A stretch of DNA of 64,000 nt from Motiliproteus sp036960175 (GCA_036960175.1 JBALWH010000019.1:1-64000); one strand, 5' to 3'. Positions 9,028 to 18,406 are shown, counted from the first letter of the stretch. The notes: generated by a model from the sequence alone, not told the origin. Translations and numbers: made by a program.

Positions 9028-10326
9028 ATGGCAGAGCAGCGGTCAATCGAGCAGCATATCAATCAAGCCAGGGCGATCGCAGTGCGGGACGATGAAGTCG
9101 ATCTGTCTGAATTGTTTTCCAAGATCTGGCAGCGTAAGTGGTGGGTGGTGGCTATAACTGTCGTTTTTACCTTGCTTGCCATTGCTTATGTGCTGTTGGC
9201 GAAACCTACGTATGAACTGAAAGCTTCTATTCGACCGGTGCTTAATGATCAGTTTGTTGAGCTTAATCAGTCTGGTTTGCTGTCATTGACCCCTGCTTCT
9301 GCCTTTGACCGTTTTCGCAAAAACCTAGAGTCACGAGCTGTTCGGCGTGTGCTTTTTGATCAGGCTGGAATTCATGAAGGTTTTGACGATAAGTCAACAC
9401 TGACAGAAGATCAGATGTTTACAGAGTTTGACGAGAGTTTGGTGCTGATCGTTCCTGTGGAAAAAAAAGGTAAGGTGTTGGTTTCTGATGCCAATTATCT
9501 GGCCTTTCAGCACTTTAACCCGGAATACGGCATTTCTGTCGTTAATCGGATGTTAGCTGTGGCCAATAGCCAGTTAACCGGAGAATTAAAAAATGAATTC
9601 TCGCATAGGAAAATCCAGCGGATCGGGTATCTGGAACGAAAAATAGATGATGCCCTGACGGGGGCCAAAGGCCAGAGATTGCGAATGATCGAACAGCTGA
9701 CCGAAGAGAACGAGCTGAAGATCATAAACATACAGGATAAGCTGGATGTGGTCCGTACTAAGGCCCGAGCCAGGCGCTTTGATCGAATCGAAGAGGTAAA
9801 AGAGGCAGTAGCCATTGCCCAGGTATTGGACATAGAGTCTCCAACTACTTTGAATAGGCTGACTCAACAAACCACAGCCTCCGGTCAGATGGCCATTAAT
9901 ACCGAAGTCGGTGGTCGCAATGAGCCTCTCTATTTACGAGGTACAAAATTGCTGTCCGCAGAGCTTTCTTCGCTCCAGAATCGCCAGAGTGATGATTTTA
10001 CCGACGCGGCTATTCGTGTGCTTGAGTCTGAACTGGAATTGTTAAAACGCCACCGTGAGGTGGAGGCTCTCCAGGCTCGCGACGACGATAAAGCGTTTAT
10101 ATTGGAGCAGATTACTCCACTGTTGGATGAAATTGAGAGCCTGAAAAGTGGCCAGGTTGATTTCGAGATGATCTCCTTTAGCCGGGTTGACCAGCAAGCC
10201 ATCGTGCCGGAGAGGCCGATTAAACCCAAGAAGCGGCTGATAGTCGCTGTGGCGATTTTTCTGGGTGGTATGCTGGGGTTGTTTGTGGCGCTGGTAGTAC
10301 CGGCGCGGAAGGAAGAGGCTGCTTAG
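9028..10326 (+). CDS. wzz: Wzz-type polysaccharide chain-length determinant
   Basis: An inner-membrane polysaccharide co-polymerase that sets chain length of Wzy-dependent polymers. The 432-residue protein has one TM near residues 36-56 (WWVVAITVVFTLLAIAYVLL), a long periplasmic region rich in coiled coil (about residues 180-390), a proline-rich PERPIKPKK segment just before TM2 and TM2 at about 404-425. No cytoplasmic kinase domain is present, so it is Wzz and not Wzc. GAGGGA precedes the ATG. Single copy in this window, while there are two wzx genes. Confidence 0.88.
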   Translation: MAEQRSIEQHINQARAIAVRDDEVDLSELFSKIWQRKWWVVAITVVFTLLAIAYVLLAKPTYELKASIRPVLNDQFVELNQSGLLSLTPASAFDRFRKNLESRAVRRVLFDQAGIHEGFDDKSTLTEDQMFTEFDESLVLIVPVEKKGKVLVSDANYLAFQHFNPEYGISVVNRMLAVANSQLTGELKNEFSHRKIQRIGYLERKIDDALTGAKGQRLRMIEQLTEENELKIINIQDKLDVVRTKARARRFDRIEEVKEAVAIAQVLDIESPTTLNRLTQQTTASGQMAINTEVGGRNEPLYLRGTKLLSAELSSLQNRQSDDFTDAAIRVLESELELLKRHREVEALQARDDDKAFILEQITPLLDEIESLKSGQVDFEMISFSRVDQQAIVPERPIKPKKRLIVAVAIFLGGMLGLFVALVVPARKEEAA

Positions 10327-10472
10327 GGTTTTTTATGTTATGGGGATATGGGCGATAGGGTCTGAAATTCTTGTGGTTAAAGGACTGACGAAGAGCTTAC
10401 CTTTGTTGTAGTTGTCTCGTTGGTAACAGTTTGTGTCTCACCTGCTTTGAAATATCTGAGTGGAGGCACCTT

Positions 10473-10586
10473 ATGAAAAGCGCTCCCTGTGTTACGGGAG
10501 CAGTTAGTGCTGAAAGGTTAGAAGATATAAGTATCATAGTTCTTTTTGATAGTGGGTGTCTGTTACTTAGGACTGTTGGAATTTAA
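10473..10586 (+). CDS. possible 37-residue small ORF with strong ribosome binding site
   Basis: The 281-bp gap after wzz contains GGAGG at 10462-10466, six bases before an ATG that opens a 37-codon frame ending at 10586. The product is partly hydrophobic in its second half and has two cysteines. A stem-loop (GCTCCC/GGGAGC, 10482-10501) lies inside it. I recognise no family. It could be a leader peptide, a remnant of a lost gene, or chance. Confidence 0.3.
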   Translation: MKSAPCVTGAVSAERLEDISIIVLFDSGCLLLRTVGI

Positions 10587-10631
10587 CGATGCAGGGTTTT
10601 CTGCAGTGTGATGAATAAAATAGGTCGCTGG

Positions 10632-12446
10632 ATGAAAAAAATTAAGATTATTGCTGAAATTGGTATTAATCATGATGGTTCTATTGAAACTGCACGGAAG
10701 CTCATTCAAGAGTCTGCAAATGCAGGTGTCAGTTCAGTTAAGTTTCAGTATAGAAATTTAGACAATGCTTACTCAGATACAGCGCGAGAAATTGGTGATG
10801 AGTTATTGTTAACAGAGATTCGTAAAAATTATCTTTCACCATCGGTTCTTCTTGATCTTTCTGCATATGCTCATGAACTGGGTTTGGAAGCAGGAATAAG
10901 CTTTTTTGATACTGTCGATATGGAAGATTTCGGAGAAAAAATTGATACATTTGATTTTTTTAAACTCCCGTCAGCGGAACTAACCAATGCTGAATTGATT
11001 TCAGCGATGCTGAAAACCGGGAAGCAAGTGTTTCTATCTACCGGTTGTCATAATGAGTCCGAGTTGGAGGCTGCTTTTAGTCCGCTACCCACAGAGGGTT
11101 GGATGCCAATGCATTGCATATCCAATTACCCTGTATCCCTACAAAATGCTCGCCTTGGATATATTGAGTACTTACGCAATAAGTGGGATCGTGATGTCGG
11201 CTATTCAAGCCATGATGACGACTGGGAAGCATGCCTACTCGCCATGCAGCTTGGTGCAGTCGTGATCGAGCGGCATATAACATTAGACAGGAATGCAGAA
11301 GGACTCGATCATTCGTCTAGTTCGACTCCTGCTGAATTCGCAAAAATGAGTGCCTTTGCATCCAATTTGGATTTTCTATTATCAGGAAATGGGCCAAGAG
11401 TTCCAAATCAAGGTGAATTGTTAAATAGACAAAATTTGGGTCGATCATTTTTTACGAATAAAGATTTGAAAGTTGGTGATGTACTTGAAATTGATTCCCT
11501 TGTATATCGCTCCCCAAATACAGGTCTTAGTCGCGATGAGATAACAGGTTACATAGAAAAATCAGTACAGATCAATTTGCCTAAAGGGTCCGCAATTACA
11601 AAATCAGTCTTTGAAAAAGAAAATCCGCTTCCGGATCATATAATTGATTTTGCCAGAAATAAAAATTTATCACTTCCTGTCAGACTACATGATTTATCTA
11701 AATTTCAAAACCAATTTCCAATTGGTGCATTTGAATTTCATCTTTCATATGCAGAAATTCTACGTGATATCAATGTCGCTGATTTTGATAGCACTAACAG
11801 ATACAGTATTCATCTTCCCGATTATATTAACTCGACACAGTTAATGGACCCATTCTCAAAGAGTGTGGAGCAACGTGAGGCGAGTCTCAATATTTTAGAG
11901 CGTACGATATCTCTTGCTGAACGGCTGCAGAATATGACCGGAACCTTTGTTCCCGTGGTTGGTAGCTTTTCAGTCATGCATTCATCGCTGAGTGCATTCT
12001 ATGATGATCATGCTGCGTTAATAAATAGAATCAAAACGCGTGATGTAACATTAATGCCCCAGTGGCTTCCTCCAATTGCTTGGTATTTTGGAGGTTCGGT
12101 CAGCTTACATGCGATGAATCAGCTTCAGGATGCCAAATTTATTCAGCAGCATGATCTACCAGTTTGTATGGATGTATGCCACCTGATCATGGGGCGAAAT
12201 TTCTTTGGTTTTTCTGCAGACCACGTAATGCAAAATTTAGAAAAAAATACCCAGCATATTCATATAGCCGATGCTGCCGGTCTTGATGGTGAAGGTCTTG
12301 CGTTTGGTGAGGGAGAGCCTGAAAACATAGACCTTATTCGTAATGCCCTAGATTATGACTGCCTTAAAGTGATCGAGGTTTGGCAGGGGCACTTGGATAA
12401 TGGTGCAGGGTTTAGAAAAGCATTAACAGATTTGTCAAAATTGTAA
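10632..12446 (+). CDS. NeuB-family nonulosonate synthase fused to SAF and xylose-isomerase-like TIM-barrel domains
   Basis: Residues 1 to about 270 are a NeuB barrel that condenses PEP with a hexose: IIAEIGINHDGS at the start, VKFQYR, KLPSAEL, STGCH, CISNYPV, GYSSHD and VIERHITLDR all match. About 275-330 is the SAF (antifreeze-like) domain, with LGRSFFTNKDLKVGD. Residues about 335-604 form a second region resembling sugar-phosphate isomerase/AP-endonuclease-2 TIM barrels: MDVCHLIMG, HIHIADA and a Glu near the end (VIEVWQGH) look like the metal ligands. Ordinary NeuB proteins are about 340-350 residues, so the C-terminal half is an addition. ATG 10632 is preferred to ATG 10611 because it begins at the conserved strand with AGG seven bases upstream. 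A GMD-like and a NeuA-like gene follow. Confidence 0.85.
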   Translation: MKKIKIIAEIGINHDGSIETARKLIQESANAGVSSVKFQYRNLDNAYSDTAREIGDELLLTEIRKNYLSPSVLLDLSAYAHELGLEAGISFFDTVDMEDFGEKIDTFDFFKLPSAELTNAELISAMLKTGKQVFLSTGCHNESELEAAFSPLPTEGWMPMHCISNYPVSLQNARLGYIEYLRNKWDRDVGYSSHDDDWEACLLAMQLGAVVIERHITLDRNAEGLDHSSSSTPAEFAKMSAFASNLDFLLSGNGPRVPNQGELLNRQNLGRSFFTNKDLKVGDVLEIDSLVYRSPNTGLSRDEITGYIEKSVQINLPKGSAITKSVFEKENPLPDHIIDFARNKNLSLPVRLHDLSKFQNQFPIGAFEFHLSYAEILRDINVADFDSTNRYSIHLPDYINSTQLMDPFSKSVEQREASLNILERTISLAERLQNMTGTFVPVVGSFSVMHSSLSAFYDDHAALINRIKTRDVTLMPQWLPPIAWYFGGSVSLHAMNQLQDAKFIQQHDLPVCMDVCHLIMGRNFFGFSADHVMQNLEKNTQHIHIADAAGLDGEGLAFGEGEPENIDLIRNALDYDCLKVIEVWQGHLDNGAGFRKALTDLSKL

Positions 12447-12448
12447 CG

Positions 12449-13492
12449 GTGATTAGTTTGAAAACTGCATTAGTAACAGGAGTCACTGGTCAGGATGGTG
12501 CTCACATTGCGGCGTATCTCCTTGCAGATGGCTGGGAAGTCTATGGAGGGTTCCGCCGAGGATCCTCTAGTACAACGTGGCGAATGGATTACCTAGGTAT
12601 TACTGATCAGGTCCATTTAGTCGAGTGCCAGTTGAATGAGGCCCAAAACTTAATTCAGCTTTTACAGGACATTAAACCAGATGCAGTTTTTCATTTAGCC
12701 GGTGAAAGTTTTGTAGCCGACTCTTTCAAATACCCGGGAGTGACCCTGGATGTCAATACGCATGGTACTTTAAACGTACTAGAAGCTATCAGGCTTGTTT
12801 CACCGAGTACCCGGCTATTTTGTGCTTCCAGTTCAGAGGTGTTTGGTGTCTCGGGGTTGGGCAAAGCTCTGACTGAGGAAGCAGAATTTAGACCTGCCAA
12901 TCCGTATGCTATATCTAAGCTTTCTGCACTCCATTTTGTTCGGTTATATCGCGAGCGCTATGGCTTGTTTGCCTGCTCAGGGATACTTTTCAACCATGAG
13001 GGCCCCCTTCGTGGACGATCATTTGTGACCCGAAAAATAACGCATAATATTGCAAGGTTAAAAGTAGAAGGCGGAGAGCCCTTTGATTTGGGCGATCTGG
13101 ATGCCGCCCGTGATTGGGGCGCTGCGGATGATTATGTTAGGGCTATGTGTTCGATGCTGGAAATGGAACAGGCCGTTGATCTTATCATCGCATCTGGAAA
13201 ACTGACTAAAGTACGTGATTTTTTAAGCAGAGCTGCGGCGTCTGCGGGTTTTGATCCTGTATTTGAAGGTAGTGCTGAAAATGAAATTTGCATTGATGGT
13301 CTGTCCGGGAAGGTTCTTGCACGGGTCTCGCCTAAGTATTATCGACCGCAAGATACACCCCCTATGTTAGGGGATGCATCTAAAATCAAATCATTAACAG
13401 GCTGGAGCGGTTCCAGGAGTCTGGAACTGTTGGTGGGGGAAATGGTTGATGCTGATATCACCCGATGGAAAAATGGATTAACACATGTGTAG
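12449..13492 (+). CDS. GDP-mannose 4,6-dehydratase-like SDR in the nonulosonate cassette
   Basis: A 347-residue extended SDR. TGVTGQDGAHIAAYLL at residues 10-25, the SSSEVFG active-site loop and NPYAISK (Tyr-xxx-Lys) place it in the GMD group, but it differs clearly from the true gmd at 19653 (for example RRGSSSTTWR in place of RRASLFNTQR). It starts with GTG 2 bp after the NeuB-fusion stop and precedes the NeuA-like gene. By analogy with LegB of Campylobacter, which acts on GDP-GlcNAc, it may make a 4-keto-6-deoxy sugar nucleotide for the nonulosonate; the substrate cannot be told from sequence. Confidence 0.8.
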   Translation: MISLKTALVTGVTGQDGAHIAAYLLADGWEVYGGFRRGSSSTTWRMDYLGITDQVHLVECQLNEAQNLIQLLQDIKPDAVFHLAGESFVADSFKYPGVTLDVNTHGTLNVLEAIRLVSPSTRLFCASSSEVFGVSGLGKALTEEAEFRPANPYAISKLSALHFVRLYRERYGLFACSGILFNHEGPLRGRSFVTRKITHNIARLKVEGGEPFDLGDLDAARDWGAADDYVRAMCSMLEMEQAVDLIIASGKLTKVRDFLSRAAASAGFDPVFEGSAENEICIDGLSGKVLARVSPKYYRPQDTPPMLGDASKIKSLTGWSGSRSLELLVGEMVDADITRWKNGLTHV

Positions 13493-13630
13493 CTGTGTTA
13501 ATCAGTGGTAGTGAAACCGCTCATAGATACTGTTTGTAATTATTTCAAAAATCAGTAGAGCAGATATTAATATGTAGAGGCGTGCAGCTTTAGCTGGCTC
13601 TTTTATATCTTCTCTTTTTATGGATGAAAA

Positions 13631-14323
13631 ATGATGCAAAAAAATATCGCAATTATCCCTGCTAGAGGTGGGTCCAAAGGTATCCCCCAAAAAAATATAA
13701 AGACCCTTGCAGGAAAACCATTGATCGCCTGGAGTATTGAGCAAGCTTTGTCTGCCAACCAGATAGATCGGGTCCTGGTATCGACTGATTGCGATGAGAT
13801 CGCTGAGGTCGCGAGAGCATACGGTGCTGACGTACCTTTTATGAGGCCTGCAGAACTTTCAAACGATACTGCGACCACAGAGTCTGCTTTACTCCATGCT
13901 CTTGAATGGCTGAAAGAAAACGAAAACTATGTGCCGGATAACGTGGTCTTGCTGCAAGCTACATCACCGATACGTTATGAAGGTGCGATTGATAGAGCAA
14001 TTGATAAGTTTAATGTTGAGAAAGTTGATAGTTTGCTGAGTGTCTCCGAGTTTTGGCACTTCCTTTGGGAGGGCGAAAGCACACCTCGTGCCTTGTATGA
14101 TTATGCTAACAGGCCGCGGCGGCAAGATATCTTAAAAGACGACATCAAGTATAAAGAAAATGGTTCTATTTATGTTACGAACACAGGGCTGATGATTAAA
14201 AACAACAATCGTTTGGGTGGAAAGATAGCACTTTTTGTTATGCTGGAAGAAGAAAGTTTTGAAATTGACACGCCAGTTGATTGGTGTGTTGTAGAAGCTT
14301 TGATGGCTCAAGGTTTTTCTTAA
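13631..14323 (+). CDS. CMP-nonulosonate (acylneuraminate) cytidylyltransferase
   Basis: A 230-residue NeuA-type enzyme that activates a sialic-acid-like sugar with CTP. IIPARGGSKGIPQKNIK at residues 7-23 is the CTP-binding signature; VLLQATSPIRY and the terminal FEIDTPVDW are also typical. It completes a NeuB/SDR/NeuA set beginning at 10632. No NeuC/LegG hydrolysing epimerase or LegH acetyltransferase is adjacent, so the pathway is incomplete here or unusual. An alternative start is the next ATG, 13634. Confidence 0.9.
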   Translation: MMQKNIAIIPARGGSKGIPQKNIKTLAGKPLIAWSIEQALSANQIDRVLVSTDCDEIAEVARAYGADVPFMRPAELSNDTATTESALLHALEWLKENENYVPDNVVLLQATSPIRYEGAIDRAIDKFNVEKVDSLLSVSEFWHFLWEGESTPRALYDYANRPRRQDILKDDIKYKENGSIYVTNTGLMIKNNNRLGGKIALFVMLEEESFEIDTPVDWCVVEALMAQGFS

Positions 14324-14685
14324 TAATGCAGGTCCTAATTAAACCCTGGGTTTTGTAATAGGAAATATATGGATGTTTTTATTCGACTGTCAATGGCGTT
14401 TTTTATGTCGTTGGCCTCTGTTAAAGAGTTAATTCTTTCTATAGAAATAGCGTGGTGAGCAGTTTTGAATTAGTTATAAGCGCGTTCGATTGCAGATGGC
14501 TCAAAAATAGTAAATTTATCAATAACTGGAATCATGGTTTTTTACGACATGAATTACGCTGCACTTCTAATAAGTCTAGATAAGTCTTCTCATATTGTTT
14601 ATTTTATTTCAGGATGTTGTTTTTTTTGCAATAGTAATGAAGTAGGTTTTTTATATGGATTTAAAATTAAACGTATAGCTGTATC
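14324..14685. other. AT-rich intergenic stretch before wzx
   Basis: No convincing gene. On the minus strand 14335-14535 reads as one frame of 66 codons interrupted by a single TAA and starting with ATG. It has no recognisable family and is noted only as a possible decayed fragment. Composition falls here from core-like to strongly AT-rich, marking the start of the wzx-wzy block. Confidence 0.5.
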
Positions 14686-15990
14686 ATGAAGTTCAAAATC
14701 CCTCTTGTTGGAGATATCCTTGAAGGCCATGTAGTTGCGTTATTATTAACGTATTGTGAAAATTTCATGAGGCTAATATATGGTATTGTTTTTTTATTGA
14801 TTGCGCGTAAATTATTGAGTCCAGAAGATTTTTCAAGCTTCGTGTTCTGTTATTCCTTAGCCATTATACTATATGGGTTTTCGAAGTTTTCACTTGATGC
14901 GTTTTCAATTAGAGAAATAATACACAGACCGATAATGGCTCGAGGTCTAGTGTGGCGTTTGGTTGTATTCAGGTTTTTATTTAGCTCGATATTCTTTTTG
15001 TTTTTCGTTTTGTTTTTATATATCGTCGATAAGATTTATGGTGTTTTCTTATGGCTTATTTTTCTTCAGGCTTTAAGATCGTTGGATTCTGTGGAATGGT
15101 ATCTTCGAGCAGAAGGGCATGTTATTTTTCAAGCGATTTCTCGTATGGTGTCGATGTCGATTGTCTTATCGTTACTTTTGTATGTCTATAATTCTGGTTA
15201 TGAGGTTGAGAGTTGGAATGTAGTTTTAATCCAATCTTTAGAATGGATGATATTGGCGTTGATGTACTTCTTTTGGATGATTCACCAAGAGTATCAGTCT
15301 GGAGTGAGTGGTGGGAATGATTTATTTTCTCTTGTGGTTGTTAAATCAATGCCAGCCTACTTGGGATATGTGTTCTTTATTATTTACAGCAAAATAGATC
15401 AAATTTTATTAGAAGGTTTTCTTGGGCATGTGGAATATGGGAATTACATGATTGCAGCACGAGTAAATGAGTCAGCAGTTATTCTAATAGGGTCGTTGAA
15501 TATGGTTTTATTCCCCAAATTAGTTAGAGCTTACAACGAGTCGAAGGATTCTTTTTGTAAATATGTTCGAAGTGTTTCTTTGTTTTTTTTCTTTTTATCG
15601 CTGTTGGTTGTTTTTTGTGTTTGGGGCGTTCGTTTTTTCTATGGTTTTCTTCCTGCTATGATAAAAGATTTATTGCCTTATGATACCGTTATTTATCTTT
15701 CATATATGGTTTTTTCTATCATTCCTATGTTTCTTTTCGGTTTAAGATCGTCGTATTTTTCTATAACTGGATCTACGGTTGAAATATTAAAGGGTGGAGG
15801 GTTTGGGTTATGCGCGGCTTTATTTCTAGGGGTTCCTTCTGTTTTTCTATGGGGTGCTTATGGTGGGATTTTTTGTTTTTTTATTTCGTGTCTTAGTGCA
15901 TTGTTCATATCGAATTTTTTTAGCTCACCTGGCAGAGTTTTTACTAGGTTGGTTTTTTATCCAATGAAACCTTCGGGAACTGGCCTGTAA
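14686..15990 (+). CDS. wzx: Wzx-type O-antigen/polysaccharide flippase (locus A)
   Basis: A 434-residue membrane protein with about 12-14 hydrophobic segments of the MATE-like polysaccharide transporter family. LLIARKLLSPEDFSSFVFCY is close to the typical N-terminal motif and YSKIDQILLEGFLGHVEYGN matches the conserved mid-protein segment. It would flip Und-PP-linked repeat units across the inner membrane. Strongly AT-rich compared with the flanking core, suggesting foreign origin. It overlaps wzy by one base (TAATG). Confidence 0.82.
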   Translation: MKFKIPLVGDILEGHVVALLLTYCENFMRLIYGIVFLLIARKLLSPEDFSSFVFCYSLAIILYGFSKFSLDAFSIREIIHRPIMARGLVWRLVVFRFLFSSIFFLFFVLFLYIVDKIYGVFLWLIFLQALRSLDSVEWYLRAEGHVIFQAISRMVSMSIVLSLLLYVYNSGYEVESWNVVLIQSLEWMILALMYFFWMIHQEYQSGVSGGNDLFSLVVVKSMPAYLGYVFFIIYSKIDQILLEGFLGHVEYGNYMIAARVNESAVILIGSLNMVLFPKLVRAYNESKDSFCKYVRSVSLFFFFLSLLVVFCVWGVRFFYGFLPAMIKDLLPYDTVIYLSYMVFSIIPMFLFGLRSSYFSITGSTVEILKGGGFGLCAALFLGVPSVFLWGAYGGIFCFFISCLSALFISNFFSSPGRVFTRLVFYPMKPSGTGL

Positions 15991-17321
15991 TGTTGTCATT
16001 AAGTAAAAAAACGATGGTTGTTTTCGTTTTCGTTTTCGTTGCTTTGGCTGCTGTTTTTTTTCCAATAAGTTTTAATTTTGTTTTGTTGGTGTGTTTTTTG
16101 TTTTGGGTGGTTGGTGTGTTTTTCATACCATCATCGCTATTTGTATCTAGATTTTACTGGTTTATTTTCGGTATTTTTTTTATATTACCTGTTGTTTTTC
16201 TTGGAGGAAGTGAATATTTATTGCAAGGGGCATTCTTAACGGATATATATTTAACTGATTCTCAGGCGATTCTGCTCATTAGGCTTGTATTGTTTCATCT
16301 TGTTTTTTTTATGTTAGCAACTTTTTTGGTTTCTGACTCTGTGGTCGTTAAAAATATTGATTATGAAATAAGAAATATTGTTTTGTTTTATTTTTTATTG
16401 ATTGTAACGGCTGTTATTGTTTTAGGTTTCAATTTACTAGAGATGAATGCGGTATACACGCAAGGATATGCTGCTTTTCAGAGTGACGAGTTATCTGTTA
16501 AAAAGAATTTTTTTATATTGTTGGTTGAGTTTCTTTTTTTGTCTCTAGTTTCTTTGGGGATGTCTAAGAAAAAATATTTTTGTTTTTTTCTTCTAATGAT
16601 ATATTCATTTAGTTTGATTTTTACAGGAATTAGAATGCCTGGCGCGTGCTTGGCATTTTTTGCTTTTCTGCACTTTTTTACATATTGGAGATCGAAATTC
16701 ATCTTGGTAATGATTGCAACTCTTATTATGGCCCCTCCCGTTTTAATGTTTACCCAGAGTCTCCGGGTTTACGGTTATTCTGCGCTTGACTATTTTGATT
16801 TGGCCTATGGATATTTTGATCTTATAAGAGTTTTAGGTTATACGGTAGATACGCTTAAAGCGGTAGTATCAATAGGAGATGTAGTTGACGTCTCTCCTTT
16901 TTTTAAGCTGTTTCAGATACTAACAATTTTTTTGGATCGGGTTTTTTCTGTAGAAGTCGATTTTGGCTACAAGGCATTTGCTCCTGAGTTCACAAAATAC
17001 TACGATCTTGATCTTTTTGAGCGCACGGGTACTACTTTTGGTTCAGCCTCAGTCGCAGAGGCATGGTATTACTGGGGATGGGGCGGTGTTGCTTTAGTAG
17101 GTTCAGCCGCGTTTTTTATTAGCTGTTGGTTCTCAAAAATTGCCTATTCTGGTGGTTTGGTTCTTACCCTAATTTATCTTGTCGCACTTCCGAAATTTAT
17201 AATATCTGTGAGAAATGAGGTACTAGGTTGGTTTTTTGAGTCGGCAATACATTTACTCTTATGTGTTCCTTTTGTGATTTTTTGTTATGTTGCTTTTGTA
17301 AAAAAAGAGAAAATTTCTTGA
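15990..17321 (+). CDS. wzy: Wzy-type polysaccharide polymerase candidate
   Basis: A 443-residue protein with about 10-12 hydrophobic segments and a larger hydrophilic loop near residues 285-365, the usual Wzy architecture. Sequence is low in recognisable motifs, as is normal for Wzy; assignment rests on topology, position after wzx and the FTGIRMPGA and GTTFGSASVAEAWYYWG segments, which resemble the oligosaccharide repeat unit polymerase group. It is the only polymerase candidate in the window. Very T-rich coding strand. Confidence 0.7.
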   Translation: MLSLSKKTMVVFVFVFVALAAVFFPISFNFVLLVCFLFWVVGVFFIPSSLFVSRFYWFIFGIFFILPVVFLGGSEYLLQGAFLTDIYLTDSQAILLIRLVLFHLVFFMLATFLVSDSVVVKNIDYEIRNIVLFYFLLIVTAVIVLGFNLLEMNAVYTQGYAAFQSDELSVKKNFFILLVEFLFLSLVSLGMSKKKYFCFFLLMIYSFSLIFTGIRMPGACLAFFAFLHFFTYWRSKFILVMIATLIMAPPVLMFTQSLRVYGYSALDYFDLAYGYFDLIRVLGYTVDTLKAVVSIGDVVDVSPFFKLFQILTIFLDRVFSVEVDFGYKAFAPEFTKYYDLDLFERTGTTFGSASVAEAWYYWGWGGVALVGSAAFFISCWFSKIAYSGGLVLTLIYLVALPKFIISVRNEVLGWFFESAIHLLLCVPFVIFCYVAFVKKEKIS

Positions 17322-17582
17322 AAATTTTTGTAGTGGATGTTATTAAATCGTTTGAATCGTTGGGAAGTACCTTGGCGTGCGAATAATTAGTCTTTTATAA
17401 ATGGTGGTTTTCTGGATTTGAAGGTTTTTTTGTTTGCTCGTTGATGTTTGTTTTTTCATCTGTAATGACATCGTAGCTGATATCAGTTTTCTATTTTTAT
17501 TTCATTTCTTTGGCTCTTGAGTTTTGTAGATTATGTCTTTTCAAAAAAAAGCTTTTCACTTTATTAATGCCTGACTCCTCCC

Positions 17583-18383
17583 GTGATGTTACCTCTGGCT
17601 CTGGAAGTGGCCGTTCGCCTACGTTTTTTTTTCGATGACAGTAAACATTTACTTCCCCAGAATGCTGCTCTTAAAAATTCGGCGCTAGGGCAAGATGCTT
17701 TTGTTCTAGCTACCGGGCCTAGTATAAAAGACGTAGATCTATCTTTTCTTGAAGGAAGGGATTGCTTTTCGGTAAGTAATTTTTTTCTGCACGATCAAAT
17801 TGATTTGATAAATCCACGTTTTCATTTCTTTGCCCCTTATCACAAGCCTCTTATATTGGATGAATATATCGATTGGCTTTCAGCGTCAGATAAGGAGTTG
17901 CCCCCCTCAACATCAATAGTGCTAGGCACATCTACTAGAAGTATTGTTGAAGATAATGATTTGTTCGCTGGAAGGAAAGTTTACTACCTGTCTTTGCAAA
18001 AGTCAGGAGTTGGTCGGAAACCTGATATTCTGAAACCAGTATTGGCGCCTTATACCAGTCCAATAATGACATTAGCGTTGATACATTATATGGGTTACAA
18101 GCGCGTTTTTCTTCTAGGTTGTGATCATAATGTTCTTAAAAACTATGGCGGCACTGTATCTAATTTTTATTCTCCTGAGAAAGAGATGAGAAGTAATGCG
18201 ACTAGCGGCAGTAACTGGGATTCCGGTATAATCTCGCACCTTGATATTGCTAGGAATGTGTTTTTGCAATATGATTTTTACAATTCTATTTTTGACTCTG
18301 ATGGTAGAGAAATGTATCAAATGTCGAAAGATGGTTGGTTGGATTTTATTAAGTACATTGATATAAAAGAGTTTCTGAAATAA
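17583..18383 (+). CDS. GT42/DUF115-like protein, candidate CMP-nonulosonate transferase
   Basis: A 266-residue protein (GTG 17583 or ATG 17586). ATGPSIKDVDLSFLEG at about residues 43-58, then SVSNFFL, resembles the N-terminus of Campylobacter CstII (GT42), whose GNGPSLKEIDYSRL loop binds CMP. TSPIMTLALIHYMGYKRVFL followed by GCDHN matches the TSGVYMCTVAIALGYKEIYL-GID region, and SHLDI could supply a catalytic histidine. The same fold occurs in DUF115 proteins. With a CMP-sugar cassette 4 kb upstream, a role in transferring that sugar is a reasonable inference, not proven. The gene is AT-rich and follows 261 bp of apparently empty AT-rich DNA. Confidence 0.5.
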   Translation: MMLPLALEVAVRLRFFFDDSKHLLPQNAALKNSALGQDAFVLATGPSIKDVDLSFLEGRDCFSVSNFFLHDQIDLINPRFHFFAPYHKPLILDEYIDWLSASDKELPPSTSIVLGTSTRSIVEDNDLFAGRKVYYLSLQKSGVGRKPDILKPVLAPYTSPIMTLALIHYMGYKRVFLLGCDHNVLKNYGGTVSNFYSPEKEMRSNATSGSNWDSGIISHLDIARNVFLQYDFYNSIFDSDGREMYQMSKDGWLDFIKYIDIKEFLK

Positions 18384-18406
18384 GAAAATAAATTGGAGAT
18401 TTGTAA

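Noticed and set aside
10327..10607. JUMPstart/ops element for RfaH control before the polysaccharide genes
   Set aside because: No GGCGGTAGC-like core was found here or before ugd at 41912.
14335..14535. Minus-strand 66-codon frame with one internal TAA
   Set aside because: Looks mildly protein-like, but no recognised family, and AT-rich DNA gives such frames by chance; kept only as a note under the intergenic entry.
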